Source: an uncultured Syntrophobacteraceae bacterium
GTDB lineage: Bacteria; Desulfobacterota; Syntrophobacteria; Syntrophobacterales; Syntrophobacteraceae
Assembly: GCA_937889795.1 (NCBI GenBank)
Contig: CALBZH010000479.1
Span: forward strand, 1-9,454
Length of the DNA: 9,454 bases
Reading direction: 5' to 3'
Shown: one piece after another, positions 1 to 6,835 of the stretch
Layout: each line of letters opens with the position of its first letter
Position numbering within the stretch: position 1 is the stretch's first letter
The notes under the pieces: model-generated
What the model was told of the DNA's origin: nothing
Databases searched by the model: none
What the model saw: only the letters and a program-made list of their open reading frames with translations
Position numbers and translations under genes: made by a program

Positions 1-47
1 GAGATATCCACTCGTGACTGGAGTTCAGACGTGTGCTCTTCCGATCT
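1..47. other. Illumina TruSeq-type adapter remnant (artefact)
   Basis: This stretch is synthetic, not genomic. Bases 1-5 (GAGAT) match the inner end of the P7 flow-cell primer. Bases 6-13 (ATCCACTC) sit where the sample index lies; their reverse complement, GAGTGGAT, corresponds to what I recall as TruSeq index 23. Bases 14-47 begin GTGACTGGAGTTCAG and end GCTCTTCCGATCT, which is the multiplexing read-2 adapter. The insert therefore starts at base 48. The adapter fuses artificially to the threonine aldolase reading frame, so any protein called through it carries about 16 false residues. Confidence 0.97.
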
Positions 48-529
48 AGAGCACGGACCGATTGCATGTAAGCGCAATCCAGGGCTCGACCGTAGCATCG
101 GTTCTGGGTGTTTTCGAGGACAATCAGGCGTGTGCGGGGAAAGTGAACGTTGTCGGGACGCACCGCGCTTTCAATCTCGTCCAGATCCAGGGTACCGTCG
201 GGACGGTTGCGAAGGGGGCGCGGGTGGACGGATGCGAGGGACGCGATGCCGCCTTGCTCGTAGTTGAAGGTGTGGGAGTTGTCGCCCAGGATCACTTCAT
301 CGCCGCGGCCGCAGTGAGTGAGGATGGAAGTCAGGTTCGCCATGGTGCCACTTGCGACGAACAAAGCGGCTTCCTTCCCCAGCGTTTCGGCCGCCAACGC
401 CTCGAGGCGATTCACGGTCGGGTCTTCCCTAAAAACATCGTCCCCCACTTCCGCCTCGGCCATGGCCCGCCGCATCTCCGGCGTGGGCTGTGTCACGGTG
501 TCCGATCTCAGGTCTACCGGGTTTGTCAT
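48..529 (-). CDS. ltaE: Low-specificity L-threonine aldolase, N-terminal 160 residues (C-terminus missing)
   Basis: PLP-dependent, fold-type I enzyme of the cytoplasm that cleaves L-threonine or L-allo-threonine to glycine and acetaldehyde. My translation from the ATG at 529 gives a start containing VDLRSDTVTQPTPEMRRAM (residues 5-23), the VGDDVFREDPTVNRLE segment (28-43), the cofactor-region motif ASGTMANL (59-66), GDNSHTFNYEQGG (82-94) and VLENTQNR (137-144); all are family hallmarks in the right order. The usual length is about 335-350 residues, so roughly half is present. The catalytic lysine, near residue 200 in the family, lies beyond the contig end. The start overlaps the stop of the upstream gene (ATGA, 526-529). 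A good SD, GGAGAAGGA (531-539, minus strand), sits inside that upstream gene, so the two are probably translationally coupled. The truncation is caused by the adapter junction at 47/48, not by mutation. Confidence 0.93.
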
Positions 530-1080
530 GTCCTTCTCCGTTTCATTTCAGAATGGCCGGTCTCGGCCGCGTTCTTGATCAACCGAAGCCATTCCTTGCG
601 GATCAATCCGCTGAACGGCCCCACAAGCGTCCAATAGAGACGAAAGCGTCGTCGGCTCCCGGCATCGAGGCAGAGGATCCGCGTTTCCGTCGTGACGCGG
701 ACAACCCCCGATCGATTCGGGTCCGGGAGCAGGGCCAGGTTTCCGGCGACCTTCGCGAGCTCCGGCCGTTCGAAGGCGGAAAACAAGTCGGCCGAAACGG
801 TCTGAATCTGGGGAGAAAACGTCCAGAAGCGGCCGATAAGCCCAAAGACGATTTCCTGCGGCGGCTGCTCGGCGAGCAGAGCAAACCCCCATCGACTCAT
901 GCCGTCGAGCGTCAGCGCCGTTGAAGGCAGACCCCGCAGACGAAAGAGGGCGCGGGTGATCCACGAGCCCCTCATGTCCAGGAGGCGAGCCGCTGCATAC
1001 ACCTGGTCGACTGGGGCACGAACGTCGATCCGATAGTTCGCCATCGTGTCGTACCGGGGCAAAAACTGGTCGAGCAACAT
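526..1080 (-). CDS. SRPBCC (START-like) superfamily protein, 184 aa
   Basis: Small soluble protein with no signal peptide or membrane segment. It resembles the SRPBCC/START-like hydrophobic-ligand-binding fold: an N-terminal strand YRIDVRAPVDQVYAA (16-30) with the typical 'P-x-x-x-V(Y/W)' turn, a middle region with IVFGLIGRFW (77-86), strands VVRVTTETRILC (126-137), and a C-terminal segment RFRLYW (145-150) leading into a long helix, FSGLIRKEWLRLIKNAAE (156-173). I recall similar uncharacterised proteins that also begin MLLD-x-FLPRYD, so I keep the first ATG (1080) rather than the internal Met13. An AAGGAGT SD lies at 1091-1097 (minus strand), with spacing a little long. The ligand and role are unknown. 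The ATGA overlap with ltaE implies co-transcription but does not establish a shared pathway. Confidence 0.8.
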   Translation of the reverse strand: MLLDQFLPRYDTMANYRIDVRAPVDQVYAAARLLDMRGSWITRALFRLRGLPSTALTLDGMSRWGFALLAEQPPQEIVFGLIGRFWTFSPQIQTVSADLFSAFERPELAKVAGNLALLPDPNRSGVVRVTTETRILCLDAGSRRRFRLYWTLVGPFSGLIRKEWLRLIKNAAETGHSEMKRRRT

Positions 1081-1397
1081 AGGCCGATGGACTCCTTCTG
1101 GGTGTCGATGAGCGCATCACGCCCGCACACTTTACAGCAGGAGTAACTTGAATGGCCACGACAATCCTGACGGGGCGATGGGTGCAGTCGCTCACGAGCG
1201 GCGAGGGATGAGTCATCTATCAATCCAAGTGTGAGCTTGCATTCCTCCTTTCTCCGTCCCATAATCCAACCAGCCGTCCTATCCTGAACACCCGCATCCT
1301 GCCCGTGCCCAGCCGGGAAGCCGGAAAACCCGCGCGAGAAAGCCACAACGGCGGCCATATTCGGTAGATCCGTCACTCAAAACCGGGAGGTCCAGCC
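1081..1397. other. Divergent intergenic region (317 bp)
   Basis: This separates the minus-strand SRPBCC gene from the plus-strand amylase. I see no convincing gene: the longer open frames lack a placed SD and overlap the neighbouring genes. The plus-strand sigma70 candidate at 1237-1265 is listed separately. On the minus strand I could not find a well-spaced -35/-10 pair for the SRPBCC-ltaE unit; the closest -10 is TAAAGT about 55 bases before the start, without a matching -35. Confidence 0.6.
1237..1265 (+). promoter_or_regulatory. Candidate sigma70 promoter for the amylase gene
   Basis: TTGCAT (1237-1242) and CATAAT (1260-1265) are separated by exactly 17 bases. They match the TTGACA and TATAAT consensus at 4/6 and 5/6. 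Transcription would begin near 1272, leaving a 5' leader of about 125 bases before the amylase start. The spacing and -10 are good, the -35 is only fair, and no experimental support is visible. Confidence 0.4.
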
Positions 1398-2786
1398 ATG
1401 AAAGCCAAGAGACACCTTTTCAGGTCATCCGTGGTCTTTGCTCTATCCTTCTGTCTGCAGGTTTCCCACGTCTACGGAGGTGAGCAGCCCGTCGCCATCT
1501 TCCATGCTTTCGACCAGAGCTTTGGCGACGCGGAAGGGTTTGTTTGTGACCTGGCGGAGCAAGGATATTCACACATCCAGATCCCTCCCACCCAGAAATC
1601 GAATCCGGACACGATGTGGTGGGCGCGCTATCAGCCCGTGGATTACCGCATCATCGAAGGAAAAGGGTCCGAAGCCGATTTGAAGCGGCTGATTGACAAG
1701 GCTCACAGCTGTAAGGTCAAGGTCATCGCGGACGTGGTCTTCAACCACATGGCCAACCTGACCGACGGGGATGAGCGCGAGGATTTAAAGACGTTTCCGG
1801 GCCTTTCGTGGCGAGATTTTCATACAAGCTCGAGGAACCCCGTCACAAGGCCCTGCACGATCACCTATGACGACGGCAATCGGAGCTCGGAGCTGGACTG
1901 CTGGCTGGGCGGACTTCCCGATTTGATTCACACTGGCAAGGTCAAGAGGCTGCAGAAAGACCATCTGAAGAAACTGCTCGACCTCGGAATCGATGGCTTC
2001 CGGTTCGACGCGGCCAAGCATATGCCTGCGGGAGTGGTCAAGGAATACATCGACTTCATCGATCGGGAGAGTCAGGGAAGGGCCTGGAATTACCTCGAAG
2101 TCATCACGGACGGGGATACGAAGCCCGAGGACTACAACGGGATCGCGGCGATCACGGACTTCGAGCTCTATGCGTCGATGAAGAACGCTTTCAGCTACGG
2201 CGGGGACCTGCGAGCGCTGCGAATGCCCCAGGCCGTGAACGATAGCCGAAGCGTGACCTTTGGCAGAAACCACGACACCATTCGGGAGCTCAACGTTTTT
2301 GCCATCAACCCGTACGACAACGCCACGGATGCCTACCTGGCCACGAGCTACGTGCTGGCCAGAGAAGGGGGAACGCCGCTGGTCCTCAATTGGGACAACG
2401 TCGATGCCCCGTTCATCAAGTTCGGAGTGACGTTTCGCGCGATCATGAAACAGCGGCAGGCGGAGGGCCGCAATGTGAAGGAGAACGTCCTCGGCGTCGT
2501 CGACTCGCCCACGCTTCTTGTGATCGAGCGAGGGGACGAAGGCTTTTTCGTCGTCAACAAAGCAAGGGACCGGCTGGACCTGCCGACGCTGGACGTGACC
2601 CTCACCAGTTTGGACGGTTGCTACCGAGAGCTCCGGAACAACTTCACCGTGGCCGTGGAACGCCGACCGGACGGCAAGAAGTATGTCACGCGATGGGGAG
2701 CCTGGAGCCGGGGCGGGATGGAAGTGTATGGGCGTGACGCCCTGTACTTCGTTCGCGAGGCCTTCAGCGCTTGCGAGGGGAACTGA
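1398..2786 (+). CDS. Secreted alpha-amylase, glycoside hydrolase family 13
   Basis: Retaining endo-acting enzyme that hydrolyses alpha-1,4 linkages in starch or glycogen-like glucans. The 462-residue precursor starts with a signal peptide: basic KAKRHLFR, hydrophobic SSVVFALSFCL, likely cleavage near VYG-G (27/28). The GH13 conserved regions are in order: I, DVVFNH (112-117); II, GFRFDAAKH (200-208) with nucleophile Asp204; III, YLEVI (232-236) with acid/base Glu234; IV, FGRNHD (288-293) with transition-state Asp293. IQIPPTQKS (60-68) and WWARYQPVDY (74-83) are typical of the first barrel strands. GGLPDL (171-176) carries the usual calcium-site Asp. A beta-rich C-terminal domain follows from about 360. 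The length fits a minimal A/B/C-domain amylase without a carbohydrate-binding module. SD GGGAGG (1385-1390) is 7 bases before the ATG. It stands alone; neither neighbour is a sugar gene. Exact specificity cannot be read from the sequence. Confidence 0.93.
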   Translation: MKAKRHLFRSSVVFALSFCLQVSHVYGGEQPVAIFHAFDQSFGDAEGFVCDLAEQGYSHIQIPPTQKSNPDTMWWARYQPVDYRIIEGKGSEADLKRLIDKAHSCKVKVIADVVFNHMANLTDGDEREDLKTFPGLSWRDFHTSSRNPVTRPCTITYDDGNRSSELDCWLGGLPDLIHTGKVKRLQKDHLKKLLDLGIDGFRFDAAKHMPAGVVKEYIDFIDRESQGRAWNYLEVITDGDTKPEDYNGIAAITDFELYASMKNAFSYGGDLRALRMPQAVNDSRSVTFGRNHDTIRELNVFAINPYDNATDAYLATSYVLAREGGTPLVLNWDNVDAPFIKFGVTFRAIMKQRQAEGRNVKENVLGVVDSPTLLVIERGDEGFFVVNKARDRLDLPTLDVTLTSLDGCYRELRNNFTVAVERRPDGKKYVTRWGAWSRGGMEVYGRDALYFVREAFSACEGN

Positions 2787-2802
2787 CCCTTGTCCTATTC
2801 CG

Positions 2803-2848
2803 TGCATCCCAGGATGGAAAAAATCGGATGCATCCCCATCACTTTTTT
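2803..2848 (+). terminator. Weak terminator-like inverted repeat after the amylase gene
   Basis: TGCATCC (2803-2809) pairs with GGATGCA (2826-2832) around a 16-base loop. A run of six T follows at 2843-2848. The stem is short and the T run starts 10 bases after it; an alternative GATGG/CCATC pairing (2813-2817 with 2836-2840) brings the stem to within 3 bases of the T run. Its position, 17 bases after the stop codon, supports a role in ending the amylase transcript, but the structure is not strong. Confidence 0.3.
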
Positions 2849-3044
2849 ACTATGATGCCCCTCTGCTGCGGCGCAGGCAGCTGATTTTCCGGGGAATCCA
2901 CGCGCGTTCCGCACTGACACGGCTCGAGCTTGCACAGGTTGCTCCCCCTCCCCTCCAGCCTTCCTGGAACTGCCGCATTGATAGCCCTGCTTTCCCAGAT
3001 CTGCTGCACGTTCCGGGTTGGCGAAGAGCTCTGTTGGATTGATT

Positions 3045-3060
3045 TGGCCCGAGGATTCCC
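3045..3060 (+). promoter_or_regulatory. Sigma54-like promoter candidate for the liv operon
   Basis: TGGCCCG (3045-3051), a 4-base spacer and TTCCC (3056-3060) align with the TGGCACG-N4-TTGCW consensus at 9 of 12 positions. The invariant GG and the correct spacing are present, but the -12 GC reads CC. Transcription would begin near 3071, about 50 bases before the first gene. Amino-acid uptake operons are sometimes RpoN-dependent; no activator-binding sites were recognised, so this is tentative. Confidence 0.25.
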
Positions 3061-3123
3061 TCCCGTCGAGGGTTTTCCTCCTGTGTTGGAGTACTTAAAC
3101 GACATTTGGGACAGGAGGCACGT

Positions 3124-4275
3124 ATGCGAAAGGCAGACAGGTGGGGATGCATTTACGCGTTGACCGTTGCACTGGTGGCGGTGTTGGCGCTTGGCGGGGC
3201 TCAGCAGGCCATTGCGGCCGGAAAGGAGGCTAAGATCGGCCTTGCGCTGAGTATGACCGGCGGGGCGGCTGCCTACGGAGCGACTCAGAAGAACGGCGCC
3301 CAGTTGGCGATTGATGAGATCAATGCGGCAGCGGGTGCGGAGGGTCCAAAGCTCGTTGCGCTTTTCGACGACGATGCCAGCACGCCGCAACAGGGCGCCA
3401 ATGTTTACAGCAAGTTCATCAACGCGGACAATGTGTCCGTGATCATCGGCCCGACCCTCAGCAACACCGCCCAGGTGACGAACCGTATTGCTCAGGAAGC
3501 GGGTGTGCCGGTCCTCGGGATCAGCAACACGGCCAAAGGCATCACTGACATCGGGGACTTCATCTTCCGCGATTCGCTCACGGAATTCGTGGTCATTCCC
3601 AACACCATCCGGATCGCCAAGGAAAAACTGGGAATCAAGAAAGTGGCCGTACTCTACGGCAATGACGACGCCTTCACCAAAGGCGGCTACGATGCTTTCA
3701 AGAAGGCGCTGGCCGACGCCCAGATCGAGATCCTGAGCGAGCAGACCTTCGCCAAGGGAGACCGTGATTTTTCGCCGCAGCTCACTCAGATCAAGGCCAA
3801 AAACCCCGACGCCATCATCTGCTCGGCTCTCGTCGAAGAGGCTTCGGGGATCGTGAGCCAGGCCCGGCAGCTGGGCATTCCCAAGAGTGTGCGCATCATC
3901 GGCGGGAATGGCTTCAACTCCCCCGCTCTGATCAAAAATGCCGGTGAAGCCGCGGAAGGCGTGATGGTGGGTGCGGCCTGGAACGTGACTTCCACGAGCC
4001 CCCTCAACAAGAAATTCGTCGAAACGTACACAGCCAAGTATGGCAATCCCCCGGATCAGTTCGCCACTCAAGCCTACGCGGGTGTCTATATCATCCATGA
4101 AGCGATCAAGAAGGCCGGCTCGACGGATCGCAAAGCCATTCGCGACGCGCTGAAAGGCATCAAGGATCTCGATACCGTGCTCGGCAAGTTCTCTTTCACC
4201 GAGGGCCGCGATGCCGATCATTTGCCTGTGGTTCAGGAAGTGAAAGGCGGCAAATTCGTCGTCTTCGGGGAATAA
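3124..4275 (+). CDS. livK: Branched-chain amino acid ABC transporter, substrate-binding protein
   Basis: Periplasmic receptor (type I periplasmic-binding fold, Peripla_BP_6/LivJ-LivK family) that captures the substrate and delivers it to the LivHM channel. The 383-residue precursor has a clear signal peptide: RK at the N-terminus, hydrophobic core IYALTVALVAVLAL (10-23), A-I-A cleavage site near 31/32 and no lipobox. The mature protein opens KIGLALSMTGGAAAYG (37-52), followed by the IDEIN and IGPTLSNTAQ signatures and GISNTAKG, as in the family. A TTG at 3106 would add six residues, but it lies upstream of the AGGAGG SD (3113-3118), which is 5 bases from the ATG at 3124, so the ATG is chosen. 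It is first of five genes; the next starts 6 bases after its stop. The family also binds amides, urea and aromatic compounds, so 'branched-chain' is by family, not proven. Confidence 0.92.
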   Translation: MRKADRWGCIYALTVALVAVLALGGAQQAIAAGKEAKIGLALSMTGGAAAYGATQKNGAQLAIDEINAAAGAEGPKLVALFDDDASTPQQGANVYSKFINADNVSVIIGPTLSNTAQVTNRIAQEAGVPVLGISNTAKGITDIGDFIFRDSLTEFVVIPNTIRIAKEKLGIKKVAVLYGNDDAFTKGGYDAFKKALADAQIEILSEQTFAKGDRDFSPQLTQIKAKNPDAIICSALVEEASGIVSQARQLGIPKSVRIIGGNGFNSPALIKNAGEAAEGVMVGAAWNVTSTSPLNKKFVETYTAKYGNPPDQFATQAYAGVYIIHEAIKKAGSTDRKAIRDALKGIKDLDTVLGKFSFTEGRDADHLPVVQEVKGGKFVVFGE

Positions 4276-4281
4276 GCTTTC

Positions 4282-5172
4282 ATGGAGCTCCTGGCACAGC
4301 AGCTGATCAACGGGTTGTTCATCGGAAGCGTTTACGGTCTGTTTGCGGTGGGGTACACGCTGGTGTTCGGGGTACTGGACATCCTGAACCTGGCGCACCC
4401 CGCCATCTTCACCCTTGGAGGCCTTGTCGCGCTCTGGCTGGTGGAAGGCGCTCACTTCTCCATCTGGGCGGCCTTTCCCAGCGCGGTCCTCTTTGCGGGC
4501 CTGTTGGGCCTGATTCTTGACCGGATCGCCTTCTTCCCCATACGCCGTCGCGCGGACAGCAATTTCTCGGGACTCATCTCGAGCATCGCCATGGCGATTC
4601 TATTTGAGAGTGCCGCGTTCGCCCTGTTTGGTGCCCGCACGGTCCGTTTTCCAGCCAATACGGTGACCAACAGGGTCTGGCAGGTGGCGGGCGTCACCAT
4701 CACGTCTCTCCAGGTTGAAATCGTGCTGACGGCCATCCTGTTCATGGTGGGTCTGACCCAACTGCTCAAACGGACGCGGGTGGGGAAGGCCATTCGCGCC
4801 GTAGCCGAGAACGACCGGGCGGCCCGGCTTCTTGGCATCCATGTGGATAGGATCATTGCCTTCACGTTCTTCTTGTCGTCCGCCATGGGAGGAGCCGCCG
4901 GCATTCTGTTTGGCCTCTATTTCGACGCTCTTTCGCCCGATATGGGACGGTCCATTGAAATCAAGGGGTTGGCCGTGATCATTCTGGGCGGCATGGGGAG
5001 CATTCCAGGCGCAATCCTGGGAGGACTGGCGTTCGGACTGACGGAAGTCCTGACGGTCGCCATCACCGGGACCTCGAACCTCCGGGATGCAGTGGCCTTT
5101 ACCATGCTTTTTGCCATTCTGATCTTCCGCCCGTCGGGCTTTTTGGGACGGCGATCGATGCGGGAGGCGTGA
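4282..5172 (+). CDS. livH: Branched-chain amino acid ABC transporter, permease LivH
   Basis: Inner-membrane permease that pairs with LivM to form the transport channel. It has 296 residues, typical for LivH, and is strongly hydrophobic with about eight membrane segments. Hallmarks seen: NGLFIGSVYGLFAVGYTLVF (10-29), FGVLDILNLAHP (29-40; the family usually has NLAHG), and the cytoplasmic coupling region GKAIRAVAENDRAARLLGI (168-186) running into AFTFFLSSAMGGAAG (193-207), equivalent to the EAA loop that contacts the ATPases. LAVIILGGMGSIPGAILGG (230-248) is also characteristic. The SD is probably GGGGA (4267-4271), inside the end of the binding-protein gene. The next gene begins at the stop codon. 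Confidence 0.94.
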   Translation: MELLAQQLINGLFIGSVYGLFAVGYTLVFGVLDILNLAHPAIFTLGGLVALWLVEGAHFSIWAAFPSAVLFAGLLGLILDRIAFFPIRRRADSNFSGLISSIAMAILFESAAFALFGARTVRFPANTVTNRVWQVAGVTITSLQVEIVLTAILFMVGLTQLLKRTRVGKAIRAVAENDRAARLLGIHVDRIIAFTFFLSSAMGGAAGILFGLYFDALSPDMGRSIEIKGLAVIILGGMGSIPGAILGGLAFGLTEVLTVAITGTSNLRDAVAFTMLFAILIFRPSGFLGRRSMREA

Positions 5173-5177
5173 CGGAG

Positions 5178-6065
5178 ATGGAATTTGTCACGCACCTTCT
5201 TGCCGTTTACGGAAGTCTTCTCAATTTCATCGGGATCCAGTCCCTTCTAGCCTTAAGTCTCTACATTACCCTTTCCGCCGGACAGCTCTCCCTTGGCAAC
5301 GCCGCGTTCGCTGGAATCGGCGGCTATGTCTCTGGCGTTCTCTCGCTCCACTACGGCCTTTCCTACATTCTGGCCTTGATCGCGGGGTCCGCATCGGCAG
5401 GGGTGGTGGCGCTCGTCATTGGACTGCCCGTGCTCAGGCTCCGGGGCGTCTTTCTCGCCATGGCGACCCTCGCCTTCGGTGAGGTCGTTCGCATTGCCGC
5501 CGTCAACCTCACCATTACCGGCGGGGCCCAGGGGCTGGTGGGTATTCCCAACAGGACCAAGGGGTGGATGATCTACCTGGTGCTGGCAGTTGTCTGCTAT
5601 GTCGTGGCACGGCTACGTGGGTCCAGGGTGGGCTGGAGCTTTGCGACTATTCGGGAAGATGAAACGGCCGCGGCGACCCTCGGGATCCACACGACTTATT
5701 ACAAGACCTTGGCTTTTGTGATGGGGGCCGTTATTGCCGGCTTGGCGGGCGGGATGTACGCGCACCTCACCTTCATCATCTCCCCTGGCGAGTTCGGGTT
5801 TTCGGCGGCGGTCCAGCTGCTCATCTATAACATTGTGGGCGGAACACGCACGTGGCCCGGACCAATCCTCGGCACGGTGCTTTTGATCATACTTCCAGAG
5901 GTGCTCCGCGGCATCGGAGTTGCGGCCGGAGCACTCCGCATGGCGGTGAACGGACTGGTCTTGCTCCTCGTGATTCTGTTCCTCCCGAACGGATTGGCTT
6001 CCCTCTTTCAGGGCGGATCGCGGCAGACGCCGAAGGTGGCTCCCCTGCCAAGAGAGGAGGCCTGA
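5178..6065 (+). CDS. livM: Branched-chain amino acid ABC transporter, permease LivM
   Basis: Second inner-membrane permease of the LivHM pair, 295 residues, hydrophobic throughout. LivM hallmarks: LSAGQLSLGNAAFAGIGGY (32-50), RLRGVFLAMATLAFGEVVR (87-105), TGGAQGL (114-120), the coupling loop IREDETAAATLGI (158-170) followed by KTLAFVMGAVIAGLAGG (176-192), and NIVGGTRTWPGPILG (218-232). Start choice: a GTG at 5169 overlaps the livH stop (GTGA), but the SD GGGAGG (5162-5167) would be only 1 base away from it; the ATG at 5178 sits 10 bases downstream of the same SD and is preferred. The alternative adds three residues. The stop is 2 bases before livG. Confidence 0.93.
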   Translation: MEFVTHLLAVYGSLLNFIGIQSLLALSLYITLSAGQLSLGNAAFAGIGGYVSGVLSLHYGLSYILALIAGSASAGVVALVIGLPVLRLRGVFLAMATLAFGEVVRIAAVNLTITGGAQGLVGIPNRTKGWMIYLVLAVVCYVVARLRGSRVGWSFATIREDETAAATLGIHTTYYKTLAFVMGAVIAGLAGGMYAHLTFIISPGEFGFSAAVQLLIYNIVGGTRTWPGPILGTVLLIILPEVLRGIGVAAGALRMAVNGLVLLLVILFLPNGLASLFQGGSRQTPKVAPLPREEA

Positions 6066-6067
6066 TC

Positions 6068-6835
6068 ATGCTTCTGGAAGTCAAGCACGTCACGATGCGC
6101 TTTGGAGGCGTTCGGGCGCTGGACGGGATCTCGCTGGGAGTGGAAGTCGGAACGGTCCACGGGCTGATCGGGCCCAATGGGGCCGGGAAGACGACGCTCA
6201 TCAACATCCTGAGCGGAGTGGCGGCGCCGAGCTCGGGTGAAGTCCGTTTCCTGGACCAGATGATCCAGGGACTGCCCCCCCACCGCATCGCCGCGCTCGG
6301 AATGGCCAGGACGTTCCAGAACATCCGCCTTTTTCCGACCATGACATGCCTTGAAAATGTCATCGCCGGGCAGCACCTGGTGGCCGAAAGGCCCTTGCTC
6401 CCGCGCTTTCTCTGCCTTCCAGTCGCTGCTCGGAAAGAAAAGGAATATCGTGATCAGGCCATGGAATGCCTCGAGCGCGTCGGCATTGCCGACCAGGCTT
6501 CCTTCCTGGCGAGGAATCTTTCCTACGGAGACAGGCGGCGCCTTGAGATCGCGCGCGCGTTGGCGTCCTCGCCGCGCATGCTCCTCCTGGATGAGCCCGT
6601 GGCCGGCATGCGCCAGAGAGGGCTCAGGCAGATCGGGGATCTGGTTCGGTCCTTGGCGGAGGAGGGCATGACAGTGCTTCTTATCGAGCACAACATGGGT
6701 TTTGTCATGGATCTCTGCTCACGGATCACCGTTTTGAGCTTCGGTCGCACCATCACAACGGGTACGCCGGCCGAGGTGGGAGAGCATCCCGAAGTCATCG
6801 AGGCCTATCTGGGAGGGCAGGAGAATCATGCTTGA
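6068..6835 (+). CDS. livG: Branched-chain amino acid ABC transporter, ATP-binding protein LivG
   Basis: Cytoplasmic ATPase that powers import together with LivF. In its 255 residues are Walker A GPNGAGKT (35-42), Q-loop Gln84 in ARTFQNIRLFP, ABC signature LSYGD (151-155), Walker B MLLLDE (171-176) and switch His208 in LLIEHNM. TFQNIRLF and 'LSYG' instead of LSGG are LivG-type features. SD AGGAGG (6055-6060) is 7 bases before the ATG. Oddities: the D-loop usually reads AGMNP or AGM-x-P-E, but here it is AGM followed by RQRGLRQ (182-188); reading these bases one frame over gives P-E-R-A-Q, close to the family. The residue after the signature, usually Gln, is Arg156. The catalytic set is intact, so the protein is probably functional, but this patch may hide compensating indels. 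It overlaps livF by 8 bases. Confidence 0.93.
   Translation: MLLEVKHVTMRFGGVRALDGISLGVEVGTVHGLIGPNGAGKTTLINILSGVAAPSSGEVRFLDQMIQGLPPHRIAALGMARTFQNIRLFPTMTCLENVIAGQHLVAERPLLPRFLCLPVAARKEKEYRDQAMECLERVGIADQASFLARNLSYGDRRRLEIARALASSPRMLLLDEPVAGMRQRGLRQIGDLVRSLAEEGMTVLLIEHNMGFVMDLCSRITVLSFGRTITTGTPAEVGEHPEVIEAYLGGQENHA

Larger units (their letters stand above)
2787..3123. other. Noncoding leader region before the liv operon (337 bp)
   Basis: No credible gene is visible here; short open frames on both strands lack an SD or family resemblance. The region holds a weak terminator-like repeat near its start (2803-2848), a sigma54-like element (3045-3060) and an imperfect tandem repeat of about 17 bases (3051-3067 and 3068-3084, both starting GAGG and containing CCTCC). 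The SD of the next gene, AGGAGG, lies at 3113-3118. I found no well-spaced sigma70 promoter. Confidence 0.55.

Noticed and set aside
972..1376. 134-codon minus-strand frame with a Cys-rich patch (CCKVCG, near 1120-1135)
   Set aside because: It overlaps the start of the SRPBCC gene by over 100 bases, has no recognised family and has no placed SD. The Cys pattern alone is not enough for a zinc-binding call.
1785..2807. 340-codon open frame on the minus strand
   Set aside because: Antisense shadow of the GH13 amylase; no recognisable domain and no SD.
2922..2937. GG...GC pattern in the GGCTCGAGCTTGC stretch as a sigma54 promoter
   Set aside because: The spacing between the GG and GC dinucleotides is 9 bases rather than the strict 10.
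3106..3123. TTG start six codons before the binding-protein ATG
   Set aside because: It lies upstream of the AGGAGG SD, which is correctly spaced for the ATG at 3124.
2839..4455. Long open frame of 538 codons on the minus strand
   Set aside because: It is antisense to the binding-protein gene and the start of livH, which have strong family matches and SDs. High G+C commonly opens the opposite strand.
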